Part shown: positions 1 through 12,400 of the stretch, piece by piece
Layout: every line of letters starts with the position of its first letter
Position numbering within the stretch: position 1 is the stretch's first letter
NCBI GenBank assembly: GCA_022605955.1
Contig: JAKCOZ010000014.1
Span: forward strand, 16,126,001-16,190,000
Length of the DNA stretch: 64,000 nucleotides
Direction: 5' to 3'
Origin: Rallus limicola
Lineage: Eukaryota > Chordata > Aves > Gruiformes > Rallidae
Notes under the pieces: model-generated
What the model was told of the DNA's origin: nothing
Databases searched by the model: none
Seen by the model: only the letters and a program-made list of their open reading frames with translations
Made by a program: the position numbers and the translations under genes

Positions 1-330
1 GATGACTGTTTATCAGAAATAAAAAAAACAACCCAAAACCCCCACGGAAACACCAAGAACCCAACACCCACAGCACTTTAAAGCCCTTAGTGAAAACCTG
101 TGAGGAAGTTTCACAGGCCTGCCTTCGGAGAAGGTCCAACACGTGGACCCAAAGTCAGCAGCTGAACCTCAGAGCTTTCCCCTCAGCTCACCATCTTCCC
201 GGGTCAGGAAGCTTTGCGCAACGATTACCATTTGCGAGGAAGCACAAAGCTTTCCCCCGAAAAAAAAAAACCCAAACAAAAGAAACAACGAAACCAACAA
301 AACCAAAAAACCACCCCAACAACCTGCGGA
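1..330. repeat. A/C-rich low-complexity stretch
   Basis: Long runs built of A and C occur at about 20-80 and 258-325 and recur at 720-785. They resemble the degenerate A/C tracts at 43418-43485 and 53653-53690. They are low-complexity DNA, and the reading frames through them are not credible genes. Confidence 0.5.
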
Positions 331-1200
331 GCGACACGGGAGACGCCGCCCCAGCAGCGGCGGCAGGCGCCCACCCCTTTCCCCTCAGGCCGGTGGGCGG
401 GAAACCGCCCCTCAGCTCGCCAACCGCCTCTCAACCCGCTGCCCGTCCCGGCTCGCCCCTGATCCAGGATCCCCCGGCCCTCCGCCGTCGTTTGCCCTGC
501 ACCCTGCCAGCTCCGCGCCGCATCCCAATCTACCGACCTTCGTCTGCACGCCGCGGCTTCCCCGCTCCGTTCTGGGCTGAGGAGAAGAGGGAGAGAGGTG
601 CAGTCTCCGACCCGGGGAGGTGGTGGTTGCTAGCGCCGGAGGGGTTTTTGGGGGAGTCGCTGGGTTGTTGCTCGCTCTCCGCTCCTGTATTTCCAAATAG
701 ATTATGTGTATATTTTTTAAAAACCAACAAAAAACACCCCTCAGATAAACAGCAAGAGAACAAAAAACCAAGTCAAAACAAACCCCACAGCCCATACCCG
801 ACTTGCAGGTATAAAAATCCGGATGAACTGATTCAAGCGGAGAGACGAGATCTGCGCATCGGAAACGTTACCGCGCCCAGCGATGCGGAGGAGAGGCAGA
901 GGGTGGGGGCGAGCCCGGCGAGGCTGTGCCTAGCGAGCGCTTCTGTGCACCCCCGGGGTGGGGGAGGGCCCGGGAAGGGGGGCCCCCCGGTGCACTCCTT
1001 TCCCGTCGGCCCGGCTCATGCACTGCGGCTGTTGGACAGGCTTTAGCGAAAGGGGCAGGTCGTGCTAGGACCAACCATCCGCCTGCACAAACTCCCGCAG
1101 CGCGGCCCTGCCACCCTCCTTTCCCCTCCATCAGCTGCTTTCCGGAAACGCAGGTCTGGCTCTGCCTGCGGCCGCCACGGCAGGATGCTGCGGGCAGTAC
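300..1200. promoter_or_regulatory. CpG island, unassigned promoter candidate
   Basis: The stretch is GC-rich with dense CpG dinucleotides and no recognisable coding exon. A TATA-like 'tataaaaa' lies at about 811 on the + strand. Long open frames on both strands (for example 90-1046 +, 412-795 -) are proline/arginine-rich translations of GC-rich DNA and match no family I know. By vertebrate synteny the gene beyond GGCT on this side is GARS1, transcribed away from GGCT, so this could be its promoter region. No GARS1 exon 1 coding sequence is visible, so that is inference. Confidence 0.5.
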
Positions 1201-1471
1201 CTAAGGGATAGTCCTCATCTCCCTCCCAGAGCCAAGGCAGAAAGAGGGCTCTGCTTAGGGGTGACGCTGGGAGTGTAAGAACCGTACATCCCTGCCTCTT
1301 CTAAAAGGAACGAGTGCTTTCTCAGGGGGGGCTTTTCGCAGCCCTCGGGAATTAATAGCCCTCCGCCCTCAGGGCTACCTTGGCATTGTCATTCAAACGC
1401 AGTGGCACCGTTTGTTTGGCGGTTCTGCTGGAGTTCCTGCCAAACCGACGCTGCTGTCAGCGGAGCGAGCA

Positions 1472-1800
1472 CGCACAGAATCAGAATCACAGAACGGCCC
1501 CGGGTTGGAAGGGTCCTCGGGAGATCATCTAGTCCAACGCTCCTACTAAAAAAGGATCACCTGGAACAGGTTGCACAAGATTGATTGCATCCAGGCGGGT
1601 TTTTAATATCTCCAGAGAAGGAGACTTCACAGCCTCTCTGGGCAGCCTGTATCAGCCTCTGTCACCAGACTGTGAAGAAGTCTTTCCTCATCCTCAGGTG
1701 GAACTCCCTGTGTTTCAGTTTGTGCCTGTTGCTGGGCACCAGTGAAGAGTCTGGCCCCCTGAAACTTGCATAAAAGCAATCTCACCACGATCCCACCCCA
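1472..1800 (-). mobile_element. CR1 LINE fragment, 3' part, minus orientation
   Basis: It reads 'atcacagaacggcc', then 'gggttggaagggtcctcgg', 'agatcatctagtccaac', 'ctccagagaaggagacttca', 'ctctgggcagcctgt' and 'gtgaagaagtctttcctcat'. This is the reverse complement of the well-known avian CR1 3' region. It is 5'-truncated, and the inner boundary near 1800 is approximate. Confidence 0.9.
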
Positions 1801-3185
1801 TCACCTGCCTGACCTGTGTGATCAGCTACCACCAAGGATCATCCTGTTGCCTGCAGAATGAGATTGCTGGAGACATGAGCTCTGGAATCACAGGGAGACC
1901 CTTCAACCACTTTGCCACCATTTGCTTATTATTCTAGGATCCAGATTCACATAATGTAAAAAAACCCTAGATGCACTGCTTTGATTCATTATTTTTTTCA
2001 GAATGATATTGATGAATTGTAATGCCTTGGATTTTTGAATAAAGGAAGGAGCCTTGTGCGGCATCTGTAAGTGTTCTTCCATAGTCTACTCATTTTGAGA
2101 GGAAAGGTAATTTCCTCTCTTTGATGACAACACATTATTTCTGATCTAATGATCTTGGTGGATCAGTTCAGCTACTTTCAGCATGTGAAGACAAAGCCTT
2201 CTATCCCTCCTGATTCCCTGCCTGTTGCATGAAACTTCTTTATTTTTTTTTCTGTATCTCTTCCATTCCTGTAGCATTTTTTTCTTCTCCTATGCCAGTG
2301 CATTTGTCATAATGCATTTAGCCTTACTGACTGTAGTGGTCTGCTCTGCTGCAGCAGAATCTGACTTGGGTGTCCATTTGAAATGACAGCTTAGCTGGAT
2401 TTGCTACCACCAAACATAAATATTTTGAAATAAAAAATAAAACATTGACACCCACTTACACAAGTGCTCCAACTAACCCCCACCAGTCATTAAAATGTAA
2501 TGGTTGCAAAGAAAGCAAACTCTACCTTCTATACCATCTATTTCTAGAAAAATAAGAATATTGTCTAATGCTCATGCAGCATTTAATGCTGGAATATTAA
2601 GTGTCTCCAAAAGATCCTCTGAAGAGAGAGCGATAGAATGAAATGGAGAGAAATGTTAACACAAAAACAGAGGTAAGAAGATACTGGTGGTTGCAGTGAG
2701 TGTGGTTTCTTGCATGGCATTTTGCAAGCTCACAGAAGCAAGGTCTGTCCTGTGTTTTGGAGCATTCTATGTGAAGTCCAATAAACAGTTTCTTTCTTTC
2801 TTCCTAAGCTTTCACTGCCTTTTTCCACCATTCCTATTGTCAGCAGAAGGGTGTGATGCCCTTTAGCTCAGTTCACCACTTCCAGGATTTTTTGTCAGTG
2901 TTACAAAGGCCCTTCATTCACTAGTTTTCTTCTCCCAAAGACTTCCTGTCTTCATGTTCATCTCGTTACATCCTGGCCAACTATGAGAACTGGCAATGCA
3001 GGCAGAGCTGTCTAAAGAATTTGGGACCCTCTGAGCCAGTGAGAGCCAGGACATTTAAATTAATAATGTTTCTAGGCCATTTTTGTGTTCAACATTTTAC
3101 TGCATGTCAAAAAGCACTTTGCCTATTTGTTTCAGACAAATGGTCTACATACTATGTGTCCAAAGAAGGACAAAGCTGAAGAAGG
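1801..3185. other. Intergenic DNA, nothing recognised
   Basis: AT-rich sequence with only short frames, no splice-bounded coding segment, no RNA gene and no recognisable repeat beyond short homopolymers. Confidence 0.6.
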
Positions 3186-3578
3186 ATGTTATGAGAAGTG
3201 GGTTTGTTTAGCCTGGGGAAAAGGAGGCTGAGGGGAGACCTTATTGTTCTCCACAACTACCAGAAAAGAGGTTGTAGCCAGGTCAGGGTCAGTCTCTTCT
3301 CCCAGATAACAAGTGATAGGACAAGAGGAAATGGCCTCCAGTTGCACCACAGGAGGTTTAGATTGGATGTTAGGAAAACTTTCTTCACCAAAAGGGTTGT
3401 CAATCATTGGAAGAGGCTGCTGCCCAGGGGAGTGGTTGAGTCACTGGCCCTGGAGGTATTGAAAAGACTTGTAGATGGGACATGGTTTACTGGTGGACAC
3501 TTGGCAGTGCTAGCTTAACAGTTGGATTCAGTGATCTTGAGGGTCTTTTCCAACCTAAATGATCCTATGATTCACTGA
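3186..3578 (+). mobile_element. CR1 LINE fragment, plus orientation
   Basis: Sense-strand CR1 3' region. It shows 'agcctggggaaaaggaggct', 'gataggacaagaggaaatgg', 'ggaggtttagattggatgtt', a 'ggaagaggctgctgcccagg' block, then 'gatcttgagggtcttttcc' and a terminal 'gatcctatgattc'. The RT domain is absent, so this is a 5'-truncated dead copy. Confidence 0.9.
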
Positions 3579-6500
3579 ATATAGCAGTATACCTTGTTAA
3601 CTGCAAAATTAGGAAGATATTTCTTTAGGGTTTCAAGCAAGGAAGTCTCAACATCTGAAATATGCATTTTGATGAATGTCAGATGTGATTTTCCTCAGAC
3701 ATCAAGAATGTAAGTTTTTATGTTTCCTTTACACAGTTGCAAAATTCGTTTGAATTATCTTTAAACGAGTTAGCTGCCCTATAGTTTTCTATCATCACTG
3801 ACAAAAAAATCCCCCCATAAAGCCAATTCACAGCTATGGCATGAGGAATTCTGCTTGTCCCTGTTTGTTTTCAATAATACCTGGATATGGACATTGCCTT
3901 TTTTCTCTTGGAGTTTTCCTGATGGCTGCTTCCAAATACCATAGACAGCTACATTTTGGTCTATGTTCTTATCCCTTTACCACAGCACTAAAGCTAACAG
4001 TGTGCCTTAGATTCAGTTCCTGATTCTTCTGTCACATATGCATGACTTTGTGGTAATAACAGTTTCCTGGTCCATGTCTTCTTCTTGTGAGAACGGGAAT
4101 TTAATTCTGAAGCTTAAAGACAATACTTTCTAGCCTATTTATTTGCCTTTCTGAGATATAAAGCTTTATACCTTGCATCTTGTGTCCAAAGAATCAAGAG
4201 CTGCTTTCATCACTTAAAAACCTTCAGGGACAGTGCTGATCACATAGTTATGAGCCAGGACAAGTTGTAGGCATGGGGAAAATTAAGCACGTAATTAGGG
4301 CAGCAGATTGCTGGGACAGCAGAAAAACACAGCCCTTTGTCTGTTTTGCTATGCTTGAGTTTTAGAAAGCCAAACTAGCTGCTGCAGCAGGGGAAGGACA
4401 GCCATGCCACACTGCTGGAAAGATAGGAGGTCTCCAGGAGTCCCAGGGCCTGCTCCCATCCTTCTTGCTCCCTGCCCTCATGCTGCAAGCCAAGCCCTCA
4501 GAGCTTTATGGCAGACTCATTCGATTTTCTTTTTTAGCTATGCCTTCAAACTTAAGTTATGTCCTAAAATATATATTCCCTTGTCAGGAAACTGACCACA
4601 GCAACCTGATAAAGGAACACCATGCTCTTCCAAGAAATTCACTGTCGTCCTCAAAGAAATATGCCATCTCCAGTAAATGGGGATAAATTCTAGAGAGTAG
4701 TCCTTGGGACTTAATCCTTTAAAAATTGCTATGTGAAAAACTGCTCGACATGGAGTATTTCTGTGAGGCTGACAACTCCACATGAAAAATTCTTCACCTT
4801 TCTTGGTTCAGAAGTAATTGCAGACAAATTGCTAGTTCAGGAGAAGAGATTAATCCCCTCTGTTTTCAAAAAACTATGAAGCAGTCCTTGTAGCAACATT
4901 TCTATCTGCTTTTTGTGCTCTTCCAGGAATGGATGAAATTGGCTCCCTAACTCCAAAATTCCTACATAAAATCCTTTCCATTGCAATTGCATGCAAGTCA
5001 GGTGACATCCTTGAATACAAGATCCATGGATGAAAAAAGTTCTATTAACAACTCTTTCCAGGTCCACCTGCCAATATTGTTATTCATTGTTGCTTTGTTT
5101 CACTAACCCTGAGTCAACAAAACAAGTTCTTTTTGTCACTTTCTATGCACTGAGGTTAAAATGCAATTGCTTGGGATCATTCACAGGCTCAGAAATGCAA
5201 TTATATCCATTAAAGTCAGTTGTACAGAACAAAAAAACTGTGGGAGAAAATAACCAGCACAGGGAGGAGCAGAATGATCCCTGCAATAGAGATTATAACA
5301 ACCATTTCTAATTTGCAGACTCAGCCTTAATGTAGTTCCTGCTTGAAAACAGTGCACGTTAAATGGCTTGTTGGCTCACCAACTGAATAAATTGAGAGAC
5401 TTACTAAGGTCTTACTAAGACCTTACTAAGAGTAAGTAAGGTCTTACTAAGACCTTGAGGGACTTACTAAGGTCACAGACTTGATTCTGGCAGACTGAAA
5501 AGTTTTTTCTTACCCAGTATGGAAGAAGAGCACTTCTCACCAACTGGAGTGCGAAACTGGTCTGGTGGAAGGCGTGAGGAGCACGTTGATTACGATGGTC
5601 CTACAGTCTTCACTGTGTTTCATTATCTTCATCTTTGTGGTCATGAGCACACAACCAGCTCTCCAGTTCATGATAGTGGAGAGATATAAAGTATACAGAT
5701 AAACACCTGATATAAAAAAATGCATCCAGTTATGGTTTACCTGTGATTTTTTTCACGTTTGTTCATGCCTTTTGTCCCCATTTTGGTGCCCTGAATATTC
5801 ATGACCTGAATAACAGCATATGACACACACGTTTTCAGCCCTGACTGATGAGCTTATGAACTCTCTCAAGGCAGCACAACTGCCTTAAGTCAAGCAGGTT
5901 TGTGCTTTGAGTCAGCCCTGGTGTAAGCAGGTGTGCCGGATACAGCATAAAATCTGAGTGGCAGAGAACCTGCCTGTGACTTGAGTGTGTTACATCAGTC
6001 CTAAGCAACCGGCCCTGTCAAACATAGGATTTGTTGTACATGCACAGTGAAGCCAGGCACATTTAAGGACAGCTCATGTATACTCCAGCTATGTTCAATA
6101 GCGCTGCTTCTCTCAAACATCAGCACTGCTGTCACTTCCTTGGCCACATCAGCAGTATGGACACAAAATAAGGATGGTGATAATTTCATATGGATACTTT
6201 GAAAGCTGGTGTCTCTGCCTTGGTATTAATTTCTTCCCCCCTCTCCCTAAGTCAGGTATTCTAACAGTACCATGTCACATACTTCCTCCTCCAAAGCCTT
6301 TCCACCTTTTGTCCCTTCACAGTGACAGTCATCCTGCTCTTTCATACCTGTTTTGCTTTGTTCCTCACTCAGTCTTCTTCCTTCAGCTCTTCTGGTGAAA
6401 TGATTTTCCTCCTCAAAGACTCTCACATACAAGAAAGGCCTCTGTCCAAAATGTTTCCATCTAGTAGTGGTAGCAGATTTCTTTAAATAAATTCAGGACA

Positions 6501-8879
6501 AAAAAATCCTCTCCTTAAAAACGTATACATGTGTCAGCCTACTGTGGACATGTGAAGAAAAACAAATGGGACAGGTTGTACATCAGCATGGTGAGAATAA
6601 ATATTTCTTGTTGCATTCTGAATAAGTACAAAGATAAGAGTGCCCTTGCTGCTGTGATGGTCTAAGAACATGGGGAGAACAAGTCTGTAGATGGAGGCAG
6701 CATATTGTACTTGTATAAAGATACAATAGTTGGAAAAAGTAAACAAGCGTAGAGCCCTCCAGACCTTCTGTTTGAAACAGCAGCAGCAGACTTCAAATAC
6801 ATATCTCCTGGGGAAATAAGAGCTATGGGAATGTGGAGCATCAAGGAGAGGTGGAATTTATGCACCATAAATTTAACATTTCCACTGAATGTCTGATTTG
6901 AAAAGTGTTGGCTGACTGCTCAGTACCAGGTGACCAAAGTTAAAGCTTCAAAGTGTCACCGGTTCATTATAGTGATGGGAGCCACAGTTAGCAGCCTACA
7001 GACTTTAGCAGTTCTGAGTAACAGACAGGGATTCAATGCACCGGGCCTAAATCCCAGTCACCTGCTCTTTGACAGCAGATGGGGCACTCTTATCTACCCC
7101 CACTCATGGTCTGCCCTGCAAGCTCTCTGAGGAAAGGATTATCTCTGAAGAGGCATGATGCCAAGAACAGTGGAGCCCTCATTTGGCCAGGATACAGGAG
7201 ACAAAAGACATTAATCATCATAAACCTGAAACAGGGCTCCATGAAGCCACAAGTGCTCATAGCCCAGCTGACTCTGATTAAGATCCATGAGCGCGAAAGC
7301 TGACCTCTCGGGGGTCGCTTCACATCAGTGCAAACGATTATCACCCGCATGAAAACAAATCACGGTTACAAAGCTCTTTTATTTGCCAAGAACAAATTAC
7401 CTTCATGTTGCACTGTATATAGAGAGAGGTTTTTCTATAAACTTATACACTCAACAGTTTAAATGAGAGAGGCTGCCAGACAGGTGCTTTCACTTTGACT
7501 TCTAGCTGCGGAGCAAGGTTAGCTGTATTTTGGGAATATGCCTACGGATGCTTTAATGCTATATTCATCGCTTTGCTTCTCTCTCTTTGCCTCAACAATT
7601 CAACCCTTATTTCTTTTCCAAGAACTACCAGGCCTACCATATCGGGCTGAAGGTGGACATATCTTGTTTCTAAACAGATGTCCATGAAAAGACTGTCAGG
7701 ACTGAGCTACCACAGTTGAGTAATTCCTCTGAAATACCCTCTCAGCTGCTGCCATCTCAGGCCTTAGAGACTTCTTCAGCCAGATGTCAGATCCACTCTA
7801 ATAGCTCCCCGTGGACCTCTGAATGTATTTGATGGCTTTTTGAGCTCCTGCATGTGCAGTTGGAATATCCACAAGGTGCCTGTCTGTTTCTTAAAAGCTC
7901 AACAGCAGCTTGAATGCCAGACAGTGGTCTGATTCAATCAGCTTGGCGATCTCAGAAAATTCCAGGCGGACACAGAAAAACCGTGTCCAAAAACGTCTTT
8001 TTTTTTAATGCTCTGAGACAGGCTCAATTCTTCTATAAACTGAAGCATATTTATCCAGTGTTATAACCATTGGGGTTTTTTTTATGGTATATTTATGCTT
8101 GCCTCCTACTTATTATTAGCTTATTAGTTTTAGTATAATGCCAAAAAAATGGAAACATGAAAAGCTTTAATGTTACTGCTTCAGATTTCTAAGTCTGCAT
8201 GTGTAAGCCCAAATAGGACTAGAAAAGCTCGTGCAGTAACAACTGAAGTAATAACAATTTGCATCCTGCTTTGCACCAGGAGGTGCAGGTCCATTATGGT
8301 AACAGCAAAAAAGGCACACAGACTCTGTAGGGTATCATTTAAGGCGCTATTTATAATAGCCTACTCTAAAAGGAGAGAATGGTATTAACAATCTTATGTC
8401 CTGTTAGCTGGTGAGAACTGCAGGTTCCTGTGAGAACTGCAGGTGGTGTACCATCAAATGGGCCTCCAAACACCCATGTGCAGCATGTTGGGCAGACACC
8501 TTCTGCAGAGGAGCTATTCCCCCATTATGGTCGTTGGAGCTACTGTAGGATTTTCTGAAGAGAAACAATTCTTTTTACCATTTCCACTGCCAAACAGAAA
8601 GAACATGCACCTGACAACTTGCTGCTGCACACCTAGATAGCAGCATGGATGCTCAGGAGACCCAATCGCGGATGCTGAGAGGGATCTGCCTGAGGACAAG
8701 TTTATCCTGAAGGCCAGGCTGTGCATGCAGCACAGCGCAGCCCCAAACAGGCTGGGCAAGAGAACGCCCGGCATGGTGACAGCAGAGTATACAGAGACCA
8801 GCATCAGGAATGGCGATTGTGTTGTGGTTCCACGATATGTTAGAATTGCTATACCATGTCTGTGTTGTGCCTTCAGTAC
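3579..8879. other. Intergenic DNA, no gene recognised
   Basis: No coding exon, RNA gene or identifiable transposon was found. The only local structure of note is the interrupted decamer and inverted repeat at 5395-5475. Open frames are short and look random. Confidence 0.55.
5395..5475. repeat. Short 'cttactaagg' repeat cluster with perfect inverted repeats
   Basis: The motif 'cttactaag' recurs about six times in 80 bp. Two identical 19-bp near-palindromes, 'aaggtctta-c-taagacctt', lie at 5406-5424 and 5438-5456. Each has 9-nt arms around a single base. Confidence 0.75.
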
Positions 8880-9407
8880 ATTGATACTATCATTGACTGC
8901 ACCTGGAATATTGTGTCCAGTTCTGGGCTGCTCGTTCAAGAAGGACAGGGAACTTCTTGAAAGAGTCCAGTGCAGGGCCATCAAGATGATTAAGGGACTG
9001 GAACACCTTCCTTATGAGGAAAGGCTGAAGGAGCTGGGCCTCTTTAGCCTGGAGGAGACTGAGGGGTGACCTCATCAGTGTCTATAAATATGTAAAGGGC
9101 GAGTCAGGAGGACAGAGCCAGGCTCTTCTCAGTGATGGCCAGTGATAGGACAAGGGGCCATGGGTGCAAGCTGGAGCATAGGAGGTTCCATGTGAATATA
9201 AGGAGAAACTTTTTCACTGTGAGGGTGATGGAGCACTGGAACAGACCGTACAGAGAGGTTGTGGAGTCTCCTCTGGAGACATTCAATACCTGCCTGGATG
9301 CATTCCTGTGTGATTTAGCCTAGACAAATCCTGCTCTGGCAGGGCGTTGGACTAAATGATATTTTGAGGTCCCTTCCAACCCCTAACATTTTGTGATTCT
9401 GTGATCA
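8880..9407 (+). mobile_element. CR1 LINE copy with remnant of reverse transcriptase C-terminus
   Basis: The longest CR1 copy in the window. A frame up to about 9069 still reads the conserved C-terminal CR1 ORF2 tail, with blocks resembling 'LERVQCRAIKMIKGLEHLPY' and 'EERLKELGLFSLE'. After that come the 3' UTR blocks 'gataggacaaggggccatgg' and 'ggactaaatgatattttgag', then the terminal 'ttccaacccctaacattttg' and 'tgattctgtgatc'. The copy starts mid-ORF2 and is degenerate and not mobile. Confidence 0.92.
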
Positions 9408-12400
9408 CTCTTCTAAATCAAAATCCCATATAGAGCTAAATATATCAAATAATTTGATATTAAACACTCCTTGTGGAATTTCTAAAGAAGCCTGGTCAGA
9501 GAATACTGGACTGACAGCATCACAGACAGAACATCAGTGTGTATACATGGTCTTTGCTGTGGGTGAAATGTCTTTTCACAGAGTGCATACAGCAGTCAAA
9601 ACAAGAACTTAATGTGAGCATGATGGGGTACAGAGGATGTTTACTGTCTCCCTGCAGAAGCTGAATTTCATCACCAATAAGCTATCTCATCATCAACTTA
9701 TTTACATGTACCATTTTCACAGCCAGACCTTGGCAGATCTTTCTGGCCCAGATGTGAATCTGAAACATCACATCTTTTTAGGAGTCTGACTGTCAACACT
9801 TGCCCTGACCTGATCTATGACCTACGGGCCACCTCCTGTAGGTCCCTCTGGCCATTCCATGTTTCTAACAGACCTCTAATATGCACTAGGTATAGCTTTG
9901 CAAGGCTGTTGGATAGGAAAAATACAGCAGGAGAAGTAACTGTTAGTGCTACCTTATCCTAATTGCAAGAGGAAAAAAATACGGAGAGGAAGTTCAAATA
10001 TTCAAGCAAAGCCACAATGACTGCATTCTGCTGCCTTTCAAAAAGGGCTTGCTGCTGTCACCTGGGAAGGGTCAAAAATTAGCACACATTATACCTACTA
10101 CTGTCACTCCTGCCCACAGGGGTTGTCCACATTCCTGCCAGTCACCACTAAAGGTGACAGGCTGGAAATTAAAGGACCACTTGAATGAACAGCACTCTCC
10201 TGAATTGCCAGGCTCCTCCATGAAATGGACACAGAGGCAGCTTACAGCAATGAGGCCAGTGGCAGTTCTCTATACCTGACACAGTATGTTTATAGAAGAA
10301 ACAAGTGGAAATAGAAGTACAGCGTGCCAGGGCAAGGAAAAGCGTGTTTGTGCTCTGTACATCAGAGAGGTCACCAAAGAACAGTTCTGTGTGAACATAT
10401 GACCTCTGCACTGCTGCCAACAGCATGGAAGCACAGTAATATGAGAAGCAGCTTTCATTAAGCTCCTAATATTTCTAAAATAAAAAAGACCCCAAAAATG
10501 CACAACAGATTTGTTGCACACAATTATTTCATCCATTTTCCCTCCTCTCACTCCATCCCCATCTCATCCCTTTTACCTGGAGACTTCCCAATACACTTTC
10601 TAAGCCAGAAGGACAATTTTGCCTAATTCAGAACTGGGTAGATTTGCCTTACGGTGAAACAAAATGTCCAAGTGTGAAAGAGAACAGGTTTTTTTTAAAG
10701 CGTCTGCTAGAGCTGTTTGCAGTTGTTCCTGTTTTCCAGAGCAAATGTATTGGACTTCTAGGAACTGACAGCCCACTAACGAACAGGTCTGTTGAGACCA
10801 TGAGAGAAATTTATTCTTTTGAGGTCAAATTCTCTACTGGCTTTACTCCAATGGCTTTAATTGAATTCTGCAGTCATAAGTTTGACAAAGTTAAACTTTG
10901 CAGACAAATTCAAAATTCACTCATTCTTTGCAGGGGTTTTTTTCATACACTGAAGCTAACAATGTGAACTGATTAGTTCATGAAACAAATTCATATGATT
11001 CCTTTTCTTCAGTGACAGTTAAAGTTGCTTCAAGACACATTCTCTGCTTATAAGACTGGGAGTGAGACATAAAGGAAAAGTCTTGTGTATTCTTCACTTC
11101 AATCATAATATAAACAACCTACAGGAACTCTCCATAATTTGAACATTCAGTTACTGACTAGGAATGCACTTTCTGCAGAGAGTTTTAAAAACCTCCCCAC
11201 TCTAAAAGTGTTTTTAAAAATCAGTCTCTGCTCGAAGATGAAACTTTGGCAACAGAATGGATATTTTCGATCAAAACTTTCATTCCAAAACAAGAATATC
11301 CATTTCATCTTATTCCAGCACCAAATGACATTAAATCAGTCCACAGGCACAATGGGGAAAATGTGAAAATGAGCTCATTTCAACAGGAGAGATGGAAAAT
11401 TCTCCCCCCAGCCCTCACCTCACAACAGTTTGTTTCTTCTCGGTCGCAGGATTGTTGTGGGAAATGGAAAGCAAGCATGTGAATCCCCACAGGAGGAGGC
11501 ACGGACTGTGTCTCATGTCATGGAAGAGAGCTTTTACCATATCATAGGCAAGAAGGATAAAACACCTGCCATCTGCATAGCTTTAAGGGGTGGTTTTCCC
11601 CTGCCTATTTCCATAAAGGTACCTCAACACCCACCTGCAGTAAAGAACGAGCCACTCATCCTGAGTGGAACAAAGTGCTTCTCCGTGACACCAAGTAAAG
11701 CTCTTCCCTCCCAGGGATAATCAGGAATTAAGACTCATTCCTCAGTATTTTCTCCTCTGTTCTCTCTGGCTGACATTTCTGAGGAGGATGGCATGAATCC
11801 ACTTTGTAGGCACTTCTCTGTCTGCATGCACAATCTAAAGAGACATGGGGGCAAACTGATGCCTGCACAGTTCACCAGGAAGTGAATGCAAGGCAGATAC
11901 TTATATTCTCTGCTGGGTCTGACTTATACCCTTAACCACCGACTAAGCAAGGACCGTAAAGGTTGGCATCACATCCCTCTGGATACAGGTGGTAATGAAA
12001 TAGCCATGGCAAAACCTTATTTCCTTCCCAGGGCTTGTGGTCTAGGTTCTTGGGTTAGATAGGTTTTGCCAAGCAGTCCCACCCTGAAAAGCAAGATAAT
12101 ACTGTCTGAGGAAAGAGGAAAAAATACTGATTTTTAAATAAGTGAACAAGATTTTGTCTCTTAACAAATGCTTCCCTTGCAAGCAGTTATTCCCAGAGGC
12201 TTTTTGCAAATGTCTTTGTTCTTATATCTAAATCTTCAGTAGACAACTACAGGCAACCAGGACAGAGCTGTGCCTCTGTGGACACCTCAGAGACCAGTTT
12301 ATTTGATAGCCTTTGGAAAGCAGAAGAGACTTAGAACAGTAACCCCAGCTTTTCCTGTGCTTAAAATCCAGCCAAACTATCCCCAGTATTGCAGATATTA

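Noticed and set aside
90..1046. 318-residue open frame on +
   Set aside because: Low-complexity Pro/Arg/Lys-rich translation of CpG-island and A/C-rich DNA with no domain; absence of stops is expected in GC-rich sequence.
8725..9069. 114-residue frame that looks protein-like at its end
   Set aside because: The recognisable part is the CR1 ORF2 C-terminal tail, so it is a transposon remnant and not a host gene.
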